Shown: positions 38,453 to 47,748, counted from the stretch's first letter. The stretch: DNA of 53,553 nt from CAZHWR01 sp964536085 (GCA_964536085.1 CAZHWR010000007.1:1-53553); one strand, 5' to 3'. The notes: generated by a model from the letters alone, not told the origin. Numbers and translations: made by a program.

Positions 38453-39853
38453 ATGAATTCTATCATTAATCTTAAAAACATTATCGTGGAGTTTGACGGC
38501 GAGAGAGTCCTTGACGGTGTAAACCTTGATATCAAGGACGGCGAATTTATGACTATTCTCGGTCCGTCCGGCTGCGGAAAGACCACCACCTTGCGTATCA
38601 TTGGGGGATTTGTAACTCCCGATGGGGGCGAGGTGTATTTTAACGGCAAAAAAATCAACGATCTTCCGCCTTATAAGCGCACTGTGAACACAGTGTTTCA
38701 AAAATACGCGCTGTTTCCGCATTTGAACGTTTACGACAACGTTGCGTTCGGACTTAAAATCAAGCGCATGACAAAGGGCGGGATTAAAAAAGCGGTTACG
38801 GACATCCTGAAGGTCGTTAATCTTTCCGGATTTGAAAACCGCAAGGTCAATCAGCTTTCGGGAGGTCAGCAGCAAAGAGTCGCTATAGCCAGGGCGCTTG
38901 TAAACCGTCCTAAGGTTTTGCTGCTGGATGAGCCTCTGGGCGCGCTCGACTTAAAGCTGCGGAAGGAAATGCAGCTTGAGCTTATGCAGATGCAGAAAAA
39001 CCTCGGCATAACTTTTATCTATGTTACCCACGATCAGGAGGAAGCGCTCACCATGTCTGATACCGTTGTCGTAATGAACGACGGCGAGATCCAGCAGGTA
39101 GGCACTCCGCAGGATATATATAATGAGCCGGCAAATGCGTTTGTCGCGGATTTTATAGGCGAATCAAATATTATCGACGGTGTTATGCACCGCGACTTTC
39201 TTGTTGAGATTGCAGGGAAAAAATACCAATGCGTCGACAAGGGATTTAAGGCTATGCAGCCGGTTGACGTGGTTATCCGTCCCGAGGATATTGAGATTGT
39301 CGCGCCTGAAGACGCTTCGATAAACGGCGTTGTCGAGTCGGTGGTTTTCAAGGGCGTTCATTTTGAAATAACGGTTATAGATACAAACGGATTGCTTTGG
39401 ACTATCCAATCAACCAAAAGCCCTGAATTGAAAAGTAAGGTCGGGCTTACATTCGGCGCTGACGATATACATATTATGGAAAAGCTTGTCACTTTTTCAA
39501 CAAACTATGTTTCCGGAAGGGTAACGGGTGAAGATACCGTTGAATTTTTGGGTATTGAGTTCCATCGGGATAATCTCGGGCTTGAAAAGGGAACAGACGT
39601 CCGGCTTACGATATCTCCGAAAGATATATCGGTTGTTTCTGAGGATATCAGCGACCTTGTGGTATATGTTGAATCGATGGTGTACAAGGGTGCGTACAAC
39701 GAGTTTATAGTTTATATCGACGAGCGAGAGCTTATTTTTCATTCTCAGAACGATGAGGAAATCGGCTCGGATATCGGAATTAAATTTAACTTTGACAATA
39801 TTTCAATTCATCCTGCTCTCGCGGGAAAAGCGGAGGGCGGATATGAAAAATAA
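38453..39853 (+). CDS. potA: Spermidine/putrescine ABC transporter ATP-binding protein, extended
   Basis: A 466-residue ABC ATPase, about 100 residues longer than usual PotA. Walker A is GPSGCGKTT with Lys43, the Q-loop is VFQKYALFPHLNVYDNV, the signature is LSGGQQQRVAIARAL, Walker B is VLLLDEPLGALD and the switch His is in THDQEEALTM. The C-terminal part is a duplicated TOBE region: VVIRPEDIEIV...VESVVFKGVHFEITV and LTISPKDISVV...VESMVYKGAYNEFIV. It energises uptake of polyamine through PotBC. GGGGG eight bases before ATG 38453 sets the start. First gene of an overlapping four-gene operon. Confidence 0.95.
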   Translation: MNSIINLKNIIVEFDGERVLDGVNLDIKDGEFMTILGPSGCGKTTTLRIIGGFVTPDGGEVYFNGKKINDLPPYKRTVNTVFQKYALFPHLNVYDNVAFGLKIKRMTKGGIKKAVTDILKVVNLSGFENRKVNQLSGGQQQRVAIARALVNRPKVLLLDEPLGALDLKLRKEMQLELMQMQKNLGITFIYVTHDQEEALTMSDTVVVMNDGEIQQVGTPQDIYNEPANAFVADFIGESNIIDGVMHRDFLVEIAGKKYQCVDKGFKAMQPVDVVIRPEDIEIVAPEDASINGVVESVVFKGVHFEITVIDTNGLLWTIQSTKSPELKSKVGLTFGADDIHIMEKLVTFSTNYVSGRVTGEDTVEFLGIEFHRDNLGLEKGTDVRLTISPKDISVVSEDISDLVVYVESMVYKGAYNEFIVYIDERELIFHSQNDEEIGSDIGIKFNFDNISIHPALAGKAEGGYEK

Positions 39854-40664
39854 GGTTTTATCTCTTCCGTATCTTGTGTGGTCGGCGATATTTGTTATTG
39901 TTCCGCTCGGAATCGTAGTGTTTTATGTGTTTACATCGTCTGACGGCGGTTTCACATTTGACAATTTTAAAAATATGTTCGGTCTTTCCTATATTTTCCC
40001 GACAATTCTTTTGTCGTTTGAGCTTGCGGCAATCGCCACTGTCATCTGCCTGATTATCGGATATCCCGTTGCATATATAATGTCCCGTATGCGCGCTGTC
40101 GGTCAGCGCACAATGATGATGATTATAATGATTCCCATGTGGATGAACTTCCTTTTAAGAACCTACGGCTGGATGACTATTCTTGAAGATACCGGGCTCT
40201 TGAACAGGCTGTTTTCGCTAGTCGGGCTGGGTCCGTTTCATATGATCAACACCCACGGCGCAGTAGTACTGGGCATGGTTTATAATTATCTGCCGTTTAT
40301 GATTCTTCCGTTGTATTCTGTGATGGAAAAAATCGACAAATCGGTTATAGAAGCGGCCGGTGATTTGGGCGCAAGCCCCGTTAGGGTCATATCAAAGGTT
40401 ATAGTTCCTATGAGCCTGCCGGGTATTATAACCGGAATAACGATGGTTTTTGTGCCTTCGGTCAGCACGTTTGTTTTGTCAAAGATGCTCGGCGGCGGAA
40501 GCACTATGATGATAGGCGATTTAATTGAGAGCAAGTTCGTCGGCTCGGTTTATGACCCGTATTTAGGCTCTACTATATCGCTCGTTCTCATGGTCGTTAT
40601 AATCGTTATCATGGGTATTATAAACATGTTTGACAACGATGAAATGGAGGGAATAATCGCATGA
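39843..40664 (+). CDS. potB: Spermidine/putrescine ABC transporter permease PotB
   Basis: A 273-residue inner-membrane permease with about six helices and the ABC permease EAA loop VIEAAGDLGASPVRVISKVIV followed by PMSLPGIITG. The start ATG 39843 overlaps the end of potA by 11 bases and GGAGGG lies just upstream inside potA, so translation is coupled. It forms the channel with PotC. Confidence 0.95.
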   Translation: MKNKVLSLPYLVWSAIFVIVPLGIVVFYVFTSSDGGFTFDNFKNMFGLSYIFPTILLSFELAAIATVICLIIGYPVAYIMSRMRAVGQRTMMMIIMIPMWMNFLLRTYGWMTILEDTGLLNRLFSLVGLGPFHMINTHGAVVLGMVYNYLPFMILPLYSVMEKIDKSVIEAAGDLGASPVRVISKVIVPMSLPGIITGITMVFVPSVSTFVLSKMLGGGSTMMIGDLIESKFVGSVYDPYLGSTISLVLMVVIIVIMGIINMFDNDEMEGIIA

Positions 40665-41479
40665 TGAAAAAGCTTCCCTCAAAAATATATATCGGAATTA
40701 TATTTCTTTTTTTATATGCTCCGATATTTGTATTAATCGTTTTTTCGTTTAACTCCTCAAAAAGCCGTTCGGTGTTTTCGGAGTTCACATTTAAATGGTA
40801 TGCGGAGCTGTTCCGCGATTCCGAAATAATGGGCGCGTTTGCAAATACTCTGATCGTAGCCGTTATATCGTCTGTAGCGGCGACGGTTTTGGGGACGCTT
40901 GCAGCCGTTGCAATCAGGAATTTCGGGAAAAAAACAAGAAGCGTCATTATGAACGTGACCTATCTTCCGATAATAAATCCCGAAATCGTAACGGGTGTTT
41001 CTCTGATGATGCTGTTTGTTATTTTAAGCGGTGTTATCGGTTTTGAAATGGGCTTTTTTACGGTGCTTATCGCGCATATAACCTTTAACGTGCCGTACAT
41101 TATTTTAAGCGTTCTGCCAAAGCTTCGGCAGATGGATATCGGTGTTTACGAGGCTGCGCTTGATTTAGGCTGTCCTCCCGGGCGCGCGTTTTTCAAAGTT
41201 GTGATACCGCAGATAATGCCGGGGATTGTTTCAGGCTTTTTAATGGCTCTAACGTTTTCTATCGACGATTTTATAATCACTTATTTTACGAGCGGTTCGA
41301 GTTTTCAAACGCTGCCTGTGCTTATATATTCAATGACGAGGAAACGTGTAAGTCCCAAAATAAACGCGTTGTCAGCTGTGTTGTTCCTTTTTGTGCTGAT
41401 AGTGCTTATTGTAACAAATATAGCAGACGCAAAGCGGGGGGAAAAAAATAAAAATTTTACGGTAGGTGAAGTACAATGA
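40661..41479 (+). CDS. potC: Spermidine/putrescine ABC transporter permease PotC
   Basis: A 272-residue permease with about six membrane helices. The EAA loop is VYEAALDLGCPPGRAFFKVV followed by IPQIMPGIVSG, and SIDDFIITYFTSG is the conserved PotC segment. It overlaps potB by ATGA, with GGAGGG nine bases before the ATG. A second ATG immediately follows and would only remove one residue. Confidence 0.95.
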   Translation: MMKKLPSKIYIGIIFLFLYAPIFVLIVFSFNSSKSRSVFSEFTFKWYAELFRDSEIMGAFANTLIVAVISSVAATVLGTLAAVAIRNFGKKTRSVIMNVTYLPIINPEIVTGVSLMMLFVILSGVIGFEMGFFTVLIAHITFNVPYIILSVLPKLRQMDIGVYEAALDLGCPPGRAFFKVVIPQIMPGIVSGFLMALTFSIDDFIITYFTSGSSFQTLPVLIYSMTRKRVSPKINALSAVLFLFVLIVLIVTNIADAKRGEKNKNFTVGEVQ

Positions 41480-42552
41480 AAAAAATAATGGCTTTGTTTT
41501 TTGCGGCTGTTTGTATGTCAGCGGTGTTTGCGGGATGCTCTTCCGGCTCCGAAAGCGATACGGTGACTATCAATGTCTACAATTGGGGAGAGTATATTTC
41601 CGACGGTACTGACGACAGTCTTGACGTTATCGCCGAATTTGAAAAGCAGTATCCTAATATAAAAGTAAACTATACAACGTTTGACCAGAATGAGTCGATG
41701 TACGCCAAAATCAAATCGGGCGGCGGAAATTATGATGTTGTTATACCTTCCGACTACATGATAAACCGCATGATAGATGAGGGTATGCTCGAAAAGCTTA
41801 ATTATGACAATATTCCGAATTATGAAAATATTATGGAGGAGTTCAAATCCTCTTCGTGGGATTACGATGAAAATTACGAATACTCCGTTCCTTATACATG
41901 GGGCACTGTCGGGATAATTTACAATAAGACCATGGTTACCAAAACTGTTGACAGTTGGGATATTCTTTGGGACAGCGACTATTCCGGGAAAATTCTTATG
42001 TTTGACAATCCGCGGGACGCTTTCGGAATTGCGGCGAAAAAGCTCGGCTATTCGCAGAACACGACCGACAAGAATGAAATCAATGCGTGCGCGGAAGCTT
42101 TAAAAGAGCAAAAGCCGCTTGTTCAGGCGTATGTTATGGACCAGGTGTTCGATAAGATGATAAGCGGGGAAGCGGCGGTTGCGCCGTATTACGCGGGCGA
42201 CGCGGTCACGATGATTGAGGAAAACCCCGATTTGGAATTTGTTATTCCTAAAGAGGGCTCGAACAAATTTGTTGATGCAATGGTTATTCCCGCAGGAACA
42301 CAGCACAAGGAAGAAGCGGAAACATTTATCAACTTTATGTGCAGTAAGGAAATTGCAAAAGCGAATATTGAATATATCAACTACTCCACGCCTTTGAGCG
42401 ACGTTAAGGAAGCGCTCGACGACGAGGTTAAGAACAACAAGATTATCTATCCCGATTCCGACACGCTTAAAAACTGCGAGGTGTTTAAGTATCTGCCGGA
42501 GGAAATAAACACACTGATGGATACTCTTTGGACGGAAATCAAAGCGTCGTAA
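41476..42552 (+). CDS. potD: Spermidine/putrescine-binding lipoprotein PotD
   Basis: A 358-residue solute-binding lipoprotein. The signal peptide ends in VFAGC (Cys21), so it is anchored outside the membrane. The PotD signatures VNVYNWGEYI-like INVYNWGEYISDGT at the mature N-terminus, YDVVIPSDYMI, VPYTWGTVGIIYNK and WDILWDSDYSGKILMFDN are present; Trp and acidic residues here bind the polyamine amino groups. It overlaps potC by ATGA and is the last gene before a terminator. Confidence 0.95.
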   Translation: MKKIMALFFAAVCMSAVFAGCSSGSESDTVTINVYNWGEYISDGTDDSLDVIAEFEKQYPNIKVNYTTFDQNESMYAKIKSGGGNYDVVIPSDYMINRMIDEGMLEKLNYDNIPNYENIMEEFKSSSWDYDENYEYSVPYTWGTVGIIYNKTMVTKTVDSWDILWDSDYSGKILMFDNPRDAFGIAAKKLGYSQNTTDKNEINACAEALKEQKPLVQAYVMDQVFDKMISGEAAVAPYYAGDAVTMIEENPDLEFVIPKEGSNKFVDAMVIPAGTQHKEEAETFINFMCSKEIAKANIEYINYSTPLSDVKEALDDEVKNNKIIYPDSDTLKNCEVFKYLPEEINTLMDTLWTEIKAS

Positions 42553-42576
42553 ACGATTCGGCAATACATGTTATAT

Positions 42577-42609
42577 AAAGCCCGCCTGTAATAAACGAGC
42601 GGGCTTTTT
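42577..42609 (+). terminator. Terminator of potABCD
   Basis: AAAGCCCGC pairs with GCGGGCTTT over a 13-nt loop, followed by TTTTT, 25 nt after the potD stop codon. Confidence 0.9.
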
Positions 42610-42829
42610 GTACTTTTCATTTTATGTCGAATTAATGAATATTATGCCATAAAATGTTGATAGTTTGTTGTTAATTATTAGAAAATATATATAAATCTGT
42701 TTACTATTGATATAGCAATAACAGTTTAAATAAATTATAATAATAGTGGAAGTTATTTCCAAGGGAGTGGGGCTGATACGGTTTTTTACTTGCAATATAA
42801 ATTGATTTCAGAAGAAAAGGAGGACAAAA

Positions 42830-43522
42830 ATGTTTAAAAAATTAGTATGCCTGCTTGTATCGGCTGTATTGGCGGGTACATTTTCGGTTTATGCTTCTGC
42901 CGAGGAAGAGATTATCTGCAGTCACGGCAGGAGGACGTTTAAAGATCATTATTTAACAGGCGGAGTCGGAAATTACGGCAACAGCAAACGATATTTTTGG
43001 GTTTCTACTTCGTCAGCGGCGGATAAATCAATGATAAAGGGCTACAGACCGTCGGGCGGCGTTGACAATATAGGGAACGCATTTGATTACTGGACGAATA
43101 CTTCGCCGGGCTATCCCAATATCACCACGTCTATTTCATGGCGTGAAACAAATACTAAGTCATCAGCAAGCATTGAATTTTATGGATATTATATGGGAAA
43201 TACTTCGGATGCAAGAACTGTGCATTTATTATATGATGACTCAGTTGACGCAACAAAGAAAAACTGGGGTTGGTGCAAAATTTATATTGATCCAGATTCG
43301 GCAAGCAAATTAAGCGAGCGTGCGGAAACGGGTACGGTTGTCCATGAAATAGGTCATGCAATGGGGCTAAGTCACCAGCTTGCCAGTAAGCGAAAGACAA
43401 CTTCAATTATGTATCCTCAAGCTGCTGGTCGAAAAATGGAAGACGGAACAACCGATAGAAACAAGCCGTCATCAATCGACTGCAATAATATACGTCATAT
43501 ATACGATGGATATGATCGATAA
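42830..43522 (+). CDS. Secreted matrixin-type zinc metalloprotease
   Basis: A 230-residue exported protein. The signal peptide (about residues 1-24) ends near VYASA. The metzincin zinc site is VHEIGHAMGLSH with His172, Glu173, His176 and His182, followed by a Met-turn in SIMYP (Met194); GYYMGNTSDARTV and SIDCNNIRHIYDGY complete a matrixin-like domain. There is no propeptide cysteine switch of the eukaryotic type and no accessory domain, so it is a minimal protease. A strong AGGAGG precedes the ATG. The upstream 220 bp holds a TATAAT at 42736-42741 but no convincing -35. It is followed after 17 bp by a lipoprotein gene and forms a two-gene unit. Confidence 0.88.
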   Translation: MFKKLVCLLVSAVLAGTFSVYASAEEEIICSHGRRTFKDHYLTGGVGNYGNSKRYFWVSTSSAADKSMIKGYRPSGGVDNIGNAFDYWTNTSPGYPNITTSISWRETNTKSSASIEFYGYYMGNTSDARTVHLLYDDSVDATKKNWGWCKIYIDPDSASKLSERAETGTVVHEIGHAMGLSHQLASKRKTTSIMYPQAAGRKMEDGTTDRNKPSSIDCNNIRHIYDGYDR

Positions 43523-43539
43523 GGAAAGGGGCAATTTAT

Positions 43540-44388
43540 ATGAAAAAGAGTATAGCGTTAATGGTTTCGGCGGCGCTTGCGGCGTTGAGCTTTGCCTCCT
43601 GCGCGCAGAACGCCGGGGAGGTTTCATCAGAAGCACAGAGCGAACAAACAGCCGTTTCATCTGTTGAACAGACCAATACTGGCGGCAAGGATATGCGGAT
43701 AACAATTGAAAATGAATTTGACACAAATAAATACGCTAAACAGATGAAAAATGCGACAAAAATTGTTTCGGAATCGCAGTACCGTTTCAGTGCAAACAGT
43801 GTTTCGGATTTTTATGAAAATGCAACGGATATAATAGAATGCGAGGTAATAGATACTCATTTTGTGGCTGCTTATGGATTACCGTATACGCTTGCTGAGG
43901 TGAAAGTGCTTACTTCTGTTTTCGGCAGTCTTGAAGCGGGAGATTTGATAAATGTTGTAACCTTTGGCGGCTATGTAAGTGAATATGAGAATAATTATTC
44001 TGAATATCCTAATGAATCAACTAAAAAAGCAGGTGAAGAAAAATTAAGCGCCAAAGAAGTGAATAGGCAGAAAAACCATATATTGTGTATGAGATATTCA
44101 TATGATGAGGATTTTATTGAAAAAGGTGAAAAATATGTTTTTGCATTGCTTAATATAAATGAAATGGGACTCTCGTATGAATTTTTTAACGGGGCATATG
44201 AAATAATGTCGGAGGACATGACCACCTATAAGGACATTGGAAACGGAAGGTACGCGCGGTGGCCGAACGCATATCTTGAAAAGCACGGCGAAGAAACCGA
44301 AAACAGCATCGAGTGCTTTACGGTGGATTGGCTGAAAACCGAGCTTGAAAAGGCGGCCGAGCAGTCGTCGGGAACAAGCGGTAAGTAG
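43540..44388 (+). CDS. Lipoprotein of unknown function paired with the matrixin gene
   Basis: A 282-residue lipoprotein: signal peptide, lipobox FASC with Cys21, a Ser/Glu/Gln-rich linker to about residue 48, then a folded domain with FYENATDIIECEVIDTHFVA, YTLAEVKVLTSVFGSLEAGD, LINVVTFGGY and KYVFALLNIN. The pattern of strands around V-L-x-x-x-F-G-S-L-E-x-G-D is seen in many uncharacterised Clostridial surface proteins. It is 17 bp after the protease gene with AAAGGGG before the ATG, so the two are co-expressed; it may be the partner or inhibitor of the protease, which is speculation. Confidence 0.82.
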   Translation: MKKSIALMVSAALAALSFASCAQNAGEVSSEAQSEQTAVSSVEQTNTGGKDMRITIENEFDTNKYAKQMKNATKIVSESQYRFSANSVSDFYENATDIIECEVIDTHFVAAYGLPYTLAEVKVLTSVFGSLEAGDLINVVTFGGYVSEYENNYSEYPNESTKKAGEEKLSAKEVNRQKNHILCMRYSYDEDFIEKGEKYVFALLNINEMGLSYEFFNGAYEIMSEDMTTYKDIGNGRYARWPNAYLEKHGEETENSIECFTVDWLKTELEKAAEQSSGTSGK

Positions 44389-44411
44389 CTTTAGAATACA
44401 CATAAAACCTA

Positions 44412-44443
44412 TTTAGGGCGCCTTGTTTACAAGGCGCCCTAAA
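44412..44443 (+). terminator. Hairpin after the lipoprotein gene
   Basis: A perfect 14-bp stem, TTTAGGGCGCCTTG with CAAGGCGCCCTAAA over TTTA. No T-run follows, so termination may rely on the stem alone. Confidence 0.6.
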
Positions 44444-44496
44444 ATGCGTGTATTCGCGAAAAAAATTTGCCTTTTATCGCCAAAAACTGCATTGGA

Positions 44497-44526
44497 TTGT
44501 CAGTTAATTTAGTTGTTTTATATATT
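44497..44526 (+). promoter_or_regulatory. Promoter of the ACT-domain/homoserine dehydrogenase unit
   Basis: TTGTCA (44497-44502), an 18-bp spacer and TATATT (44521-44526), about 70 nt before the ATG at 44596. Confidence 0.5.
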
Positions 44527-44595
44527 GTATAAACGGCTGTAAAATGGTAAACTTGTATTTAAGTGCAAACAACTGTACTTTGGGGGCGAACAAAA

Positions 44596-45024
44596 ATGGA
44601 GTTTGGAAAAAAGTTTATTCTTGTTGAAGAAAACTCTGCACCCGATTTTTTGGTAAAAGTGTTAAAAGCAAAAAATCTTTTGGCTTGCGGCAAGGCTAAA
44701 AATTCAAGCGAGGCCTGCAAGCTCGCCGATGTGTCGCGGAGCGCATACTATAAATATAAAGACAGTGTGTATTCTTACGATTCAGGCGAGGCGGGAAAGC
44801 TTATGACCGTTTATTTGAGCCTTATGGACCGTCCGGGGATACTATCCTCGGTCATATCCGCGCTATATGAACACAAAGCCAATATTATCACTGTCAATCA
44901 AAATATTCCTGCGGACGGCGCGGCGGCGGTAACAATATCGTTCAGGCTGTCAGAGTCTGAACTGGACAGCGCTTTGCAGAGCATTTCAAAAACGGACGGT
45001 GTTATTAAAGTAAAGTTGATTTAA
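44596..45024 (+). CDS. ACT-domain protein of the PheB/UPF0735 type
   Basis: A 142-residue protein. The N-terminal half contains a helix-turn-helix-like segment (KNSSEACKLADVSRSAYYKY). The C-terminal half is an ACT domain (LMTVYLSLMDRPGILSSVIS, then NIITVNQNIPADGAAAV), an amino-acid-sensing fold. This is the PheB/UPF0735 architecture, which in Firmicutes sits beside homoserine dehydrogenase, as here, 24 bp upstream of hom. A role in sensing threonine or another amino acid and regulating the pathway is inferred. GGGGGCG about 9 nt upstream sets ATG 44596. Confidence 0.88.
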   Translation: MEFGKKFILVEENSAPDFLVKVLKAKNLLACGKAKNSSEACKLADVSRSAYYKYKDSVYSYDSGEAGKLMTVYLSLMDRPGILSSVISALYEHKANIITVNQNIPADGAAAVTISFRLSESELDSALQSISKTDGVIKVKLI

Positions 45025-45048
45025 TTTACAGTGAAAGGGAGAAAACGG

Positions 45049-46293
45049 ATGTCAAAAATAGCGATAATGGGTCATGGAGTTGTCGGCTCGGGTGTTGCCG
45101 AGCTTTGCATGAACAACAAATCAGCCGTTGAAAAACGCTCAGGGGTAAGCCTTGAGGTCAAAAAAATTCTGGATTTACGGGAGTTTAACGATCTGACTTA
45201 CTCAGATTTGTTTACAAAAGATTTTAACGATATACTTAATGACGATGAAATTTCCGTTGTCGCCGAGGTAATGGGCGGTATAAATCCCGCTTACGATTTC
45301 ACAAAAGCGCTTTTAAGCGCAGGAAAAAGCGTTGTTACCTCTAATAAGGAGCTTGTTGCAAAAAAGGGAACCGAGCTTTTGAAAATCGCAAAGGAAAACA
45401 ATGTTAATTACTTTTTTGAGGCGAGCGTAGGCGGAGGTATCCCGATTATACGTCCGCTTACAAACTGCCTTGCCGCGAATAATATAGATGAAATCGCCGG
45501 AATCCTCAACGGCACCACCAATTTTATCCTGGCAAAAATGATAAACGACAATATGCCGTTTGACGACGCTCTTGCTTTGGCACAGAAGCTCGGATATGCC
45601 GAAAGAAACCCTGAAGCGGATATTGAAGGACATGACGCATGCAGAAAAATCTGTATACTTGCTTCTATTATGACGGGAAAAGAGGTTGAACCGGAGCGCG
45701 TGCATACGACGGGAATCACCAATGTGACCGTTGAAGATGTCGCCTACGCTGAAAACTGGGGCGGAGTGATAAAGCTTATTGCCCGGGCAAAAATCGTTTC
45801 GGACGGCAAGCTGGTCATAATGGTTTCGCCCGCGTTTATAAACGGTGGAAGTCAGCTTGCAAACATTGACGGCGTATTCAACGGAGTTTTGGTTAGGGGA
45901 GATGCTGTAGGAGACGTTGTTTTTTACGGAAAGGGCGCCGGCAAGCTTCCCACTGCAAGCGCAGTCGTGGCAGACATTATCGACGCGGCAAACAGATCCG
46001 AAAACTGCAAATCGCTTAAGTGGGAAAAATCCGACGGGCAGTTTATAGCCGACTATAAAGCAAGCGACCTTGAATTTTATGTAAGATGTATAAGCAAAGA
46101 CGAGCAAAAGCTCAAATCCATGGTAGAAGAATTCTTCGGCGAGGTTAAATATCTGGAAAGAGACGGCGCCGGAGACAACGAGTATGCATTTGTAACTCAG
46201 CTTGCGCGTGAAACGTATATTAGAGAGTGCATGAGTAAAATGGAGCGGAACGGAATTAAAATACTTTCCAAAATCAGAGTTTTAGACTACTGA
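45049..46293 (+). CDS. hom: Homoserine dehydrogenase
   Basis: A 414-residue enzyme reducing aspartate semialdehyde to homoserine for threonine and methionine synthesis. The NAD(P) motif is IMGHGVVGSGVAEL, the catalytic region has TSNKELVAKKGTELL, FEASVGGGIPIIRPL, GILNGTTNFILAKM, NPEADIEGHDACRKICIL and GKGAGKLPTASAVVADI. The last 80 residues form the ACT domain that gives feedback control by threonine. AAAGGGAG about 10 nt before ATG 45049 sets the start. It is co-transcribed with the preceding ACT protein. Confidence 0.96.
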   Translation: MSKIAIMGHGVVGSGVAELCMNNKSAVEKRSGVSLEVKKILDLREFNDLTYSDLFTKDFNDILNDDEISVVAEVMGGINPAYDFTKALLSAGKSVVTSNKELVAKKGTELLKIAKENNVNYFFEASVGGGIPIIRPLTNCLAANNIDEIAGILNGTTNFILAKMINDNMPFDDALALAQKLGYAERNPEADIEGHDACRKICILASIMTGKEVEPERVHTTGITNVTVEDVAYAENWGGVIKLIARAKIVSDGKLVIMVSPAFINGGSQLANIDGVFNGVLVRGDAVGDVVFYGKGAGKLPTASAVVADIIDAANRSENCKSLKWEKSDGQFIADYKASDLEFYVRCISKDEQKLKSMVEEFFGEVKYLERDGAGDNEYAFVTQLARETYIRECMSKMERNGIKILSKIRVLDY

Positions 46294-46440
46294 TTATTAA
46301 ACGCTGTTTTCGGCTGATATGAGCTTGTTTTGTCCGAAAATACGTAAATCTTTTTGAATATTGTTTGATATATACATTTCCGGTAGGTAAAAAATTTTAA
46401 GCAAGATAATTTAAATTATTGTTTCAGCGGAGGTTGTAAG

Positions 46441-47646
46441 ATGGGATTAATTGTACAGAAATTCGGCGGCACTTCGGTCGCCGATAAAGACAGGCTGCTT
46501 AATGTCGCCCGTATAATAACCAAAACATACGATGAAGGAAATAACGTCGTGGCGGTCGTTTCCGCACAGGGAGATACTACGGATGATCTGCTTGAAAAGG
46601 CAGCAGAAGTCAATTCGAAGCCCTCAAAAAGGGAACTGGATGTTTTGCTTTCGACAGGCGAACAGATTTCAAGCTCGCTGCTTGCGATGACTATCGAGAA
46701 TTTGGGATATCCCGTTATATCGCTCACGGGGCGGCAGGCCGGCTTTATGACCGATTCAAACTACGGGAATTCCCGAATCAAAAAAATTGAGGACGAACGG
46801 ATAAAAAAGGAACTTGACAAAAGGAATATTGTGATTGTATCGGGATTTCAAGGTCTTAACCGATATGACGACATAACTACTCTCGGACGCGGCGGTTCCG
46901 ACACCAGCGCCGTTGCGCTCGCCGCGGTTTTAAAGGCGGATCTTTGTCAGATATTTACCGACGTCGACGGCGTTTACACGGCTGACCCGCGCATAGTAAA
47001 AACAGCGAGAAAGCTTCAGGAAATAACCTATGATGAAATGCTGGAATTGGCGTCGCTCGGCGCTCAGGTCCTGCACAATCGTTCGGTTGAAATGGCAAAA
47101 AAATACCATGTGAACATGGAAGTTGTATCAAGTCTTGAAAGAAAACCCGGAACAAAGGTTAAGGAGGCAGTTAAGATGGAAAAAATGCTGATAAAAGGTG
47201 TTGCTAAGGACGACGACGTTTGCAGGATCGCGGTACTGGGACTTCCCGATAAACCGGGAATAGCGTTCAGAATATTTACAATTCTTGCCAAAGAGATGAT
47301 AAACGTGGATATCATATTGCAGTCTATAGGCAGAGACAACACAAAGGATATCAGCTTTACCTGCCCGATCAGTCAGGAGGAAAAGGCGGTGAATGTGCTT
47401 AAATCCACGCTTGAAGATTTGGGGGCGCAAGAGGTAGTAAGCAATGAAAATGTTTCCAAAATATCCATCGTAGGCGCGGGTATGCAGTCAAACCCCGGGG
47501 TAGCAGCGAAGATGTTCGAGGCGTTGTATGAAAAGGATATCAATATTCAGATGATATCGACAAGCGAGATAAAAATCTCTGTTTTGATTGACAGGGAGCA
47601 GAGCGAAACCGCTATGCGCGCGGTACATGACGCGTTTATAGTTTAA
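46441..47646 (+). CDS. lysC: Aspartate kinase
   Basis: A 401-residue kinase phosphorylating aspartate, the entry to lysine, threonine and methionine synthesis. It starts with QKFGGTSVADKDR, then STGEQISSSLLAMT, GFQGLNRYDDITTLGRGGSD, FTDVDGVYTADPR and two C-terminal ACT domains (LPDKPGIAFRIF and GAGMQSNPGVAAKMF), which bind lysine or threonine. CGGAGG precedes the ATG. It is 147 bp after hom with no terminator between them, so it may be read from the same promoter. The two together provide the first and third steps of the pathway. Confidence 0.96.
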   Translation: MGLIVQKFGGTSVADKDRLLNVARIITKTYDEGNNVVAVVSAQGDTTDDLLEKAAEVNSKPSKRELDVLLSTGEQISSSLLAMTIENLGYPVISLTGRQAGFMTDSNYGNSRIKKIEDERIKKELDKRNIVIVSGFQGLNRYDDITTLGRGGSDTSAVALAAVLKADLCQIFTDVDGVYTADPRIVKTARKLQEITYDEMLELASLGAQVLHNRSVEMAKKYHVNMEVVSSLERKPGTKVKEAVKMEKMLIKGVAKDDDVCRIAVLGLPDKPGIAFRIFTILAKEMINVDIILQSIGRDNTKDISFTCPISQEEKAVNVLKSTLEDLGAQEVVSNENVSKISIVGAGMQSNPGVAAKMFEALYEKDINIQMISTSEIKISVLIDREQSETAMRAVHDAFIV

Positions 47647-47662
47647 AGAGATCTCAGTTAAG

Positions 47663-47689
47663 GGCGGTCGGCTATAACAGCCGGTCGCC
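47663..47689 (+). terminator. Hairpin after lysC
   Basis: GGCG-CGGCT pairs with AGCCG-CGCC around ATAACA with a 2-nt internal loop, followed by TCTGTGTTTT. A modest terminator candidate. Confidence 0.45.
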
Positions 47690-47739
47690 TCTGTGTTTTA
47701 TAAAAGCGCAAATTTCGAGTTTAAAAAAACCGCGCGGTG

Positions 47740-47748
47740 TGGTATACT
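47740..47748 (+). promoter_or_regulatory. Extended -10 promoter of ligA
   Basis: TGG followed by TATACT (47740-47748), 37 nt before the GTG start. The -35 region (TTTAAA) is weak, as expected for an extended -10 promoter. Confidence 0.5.
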
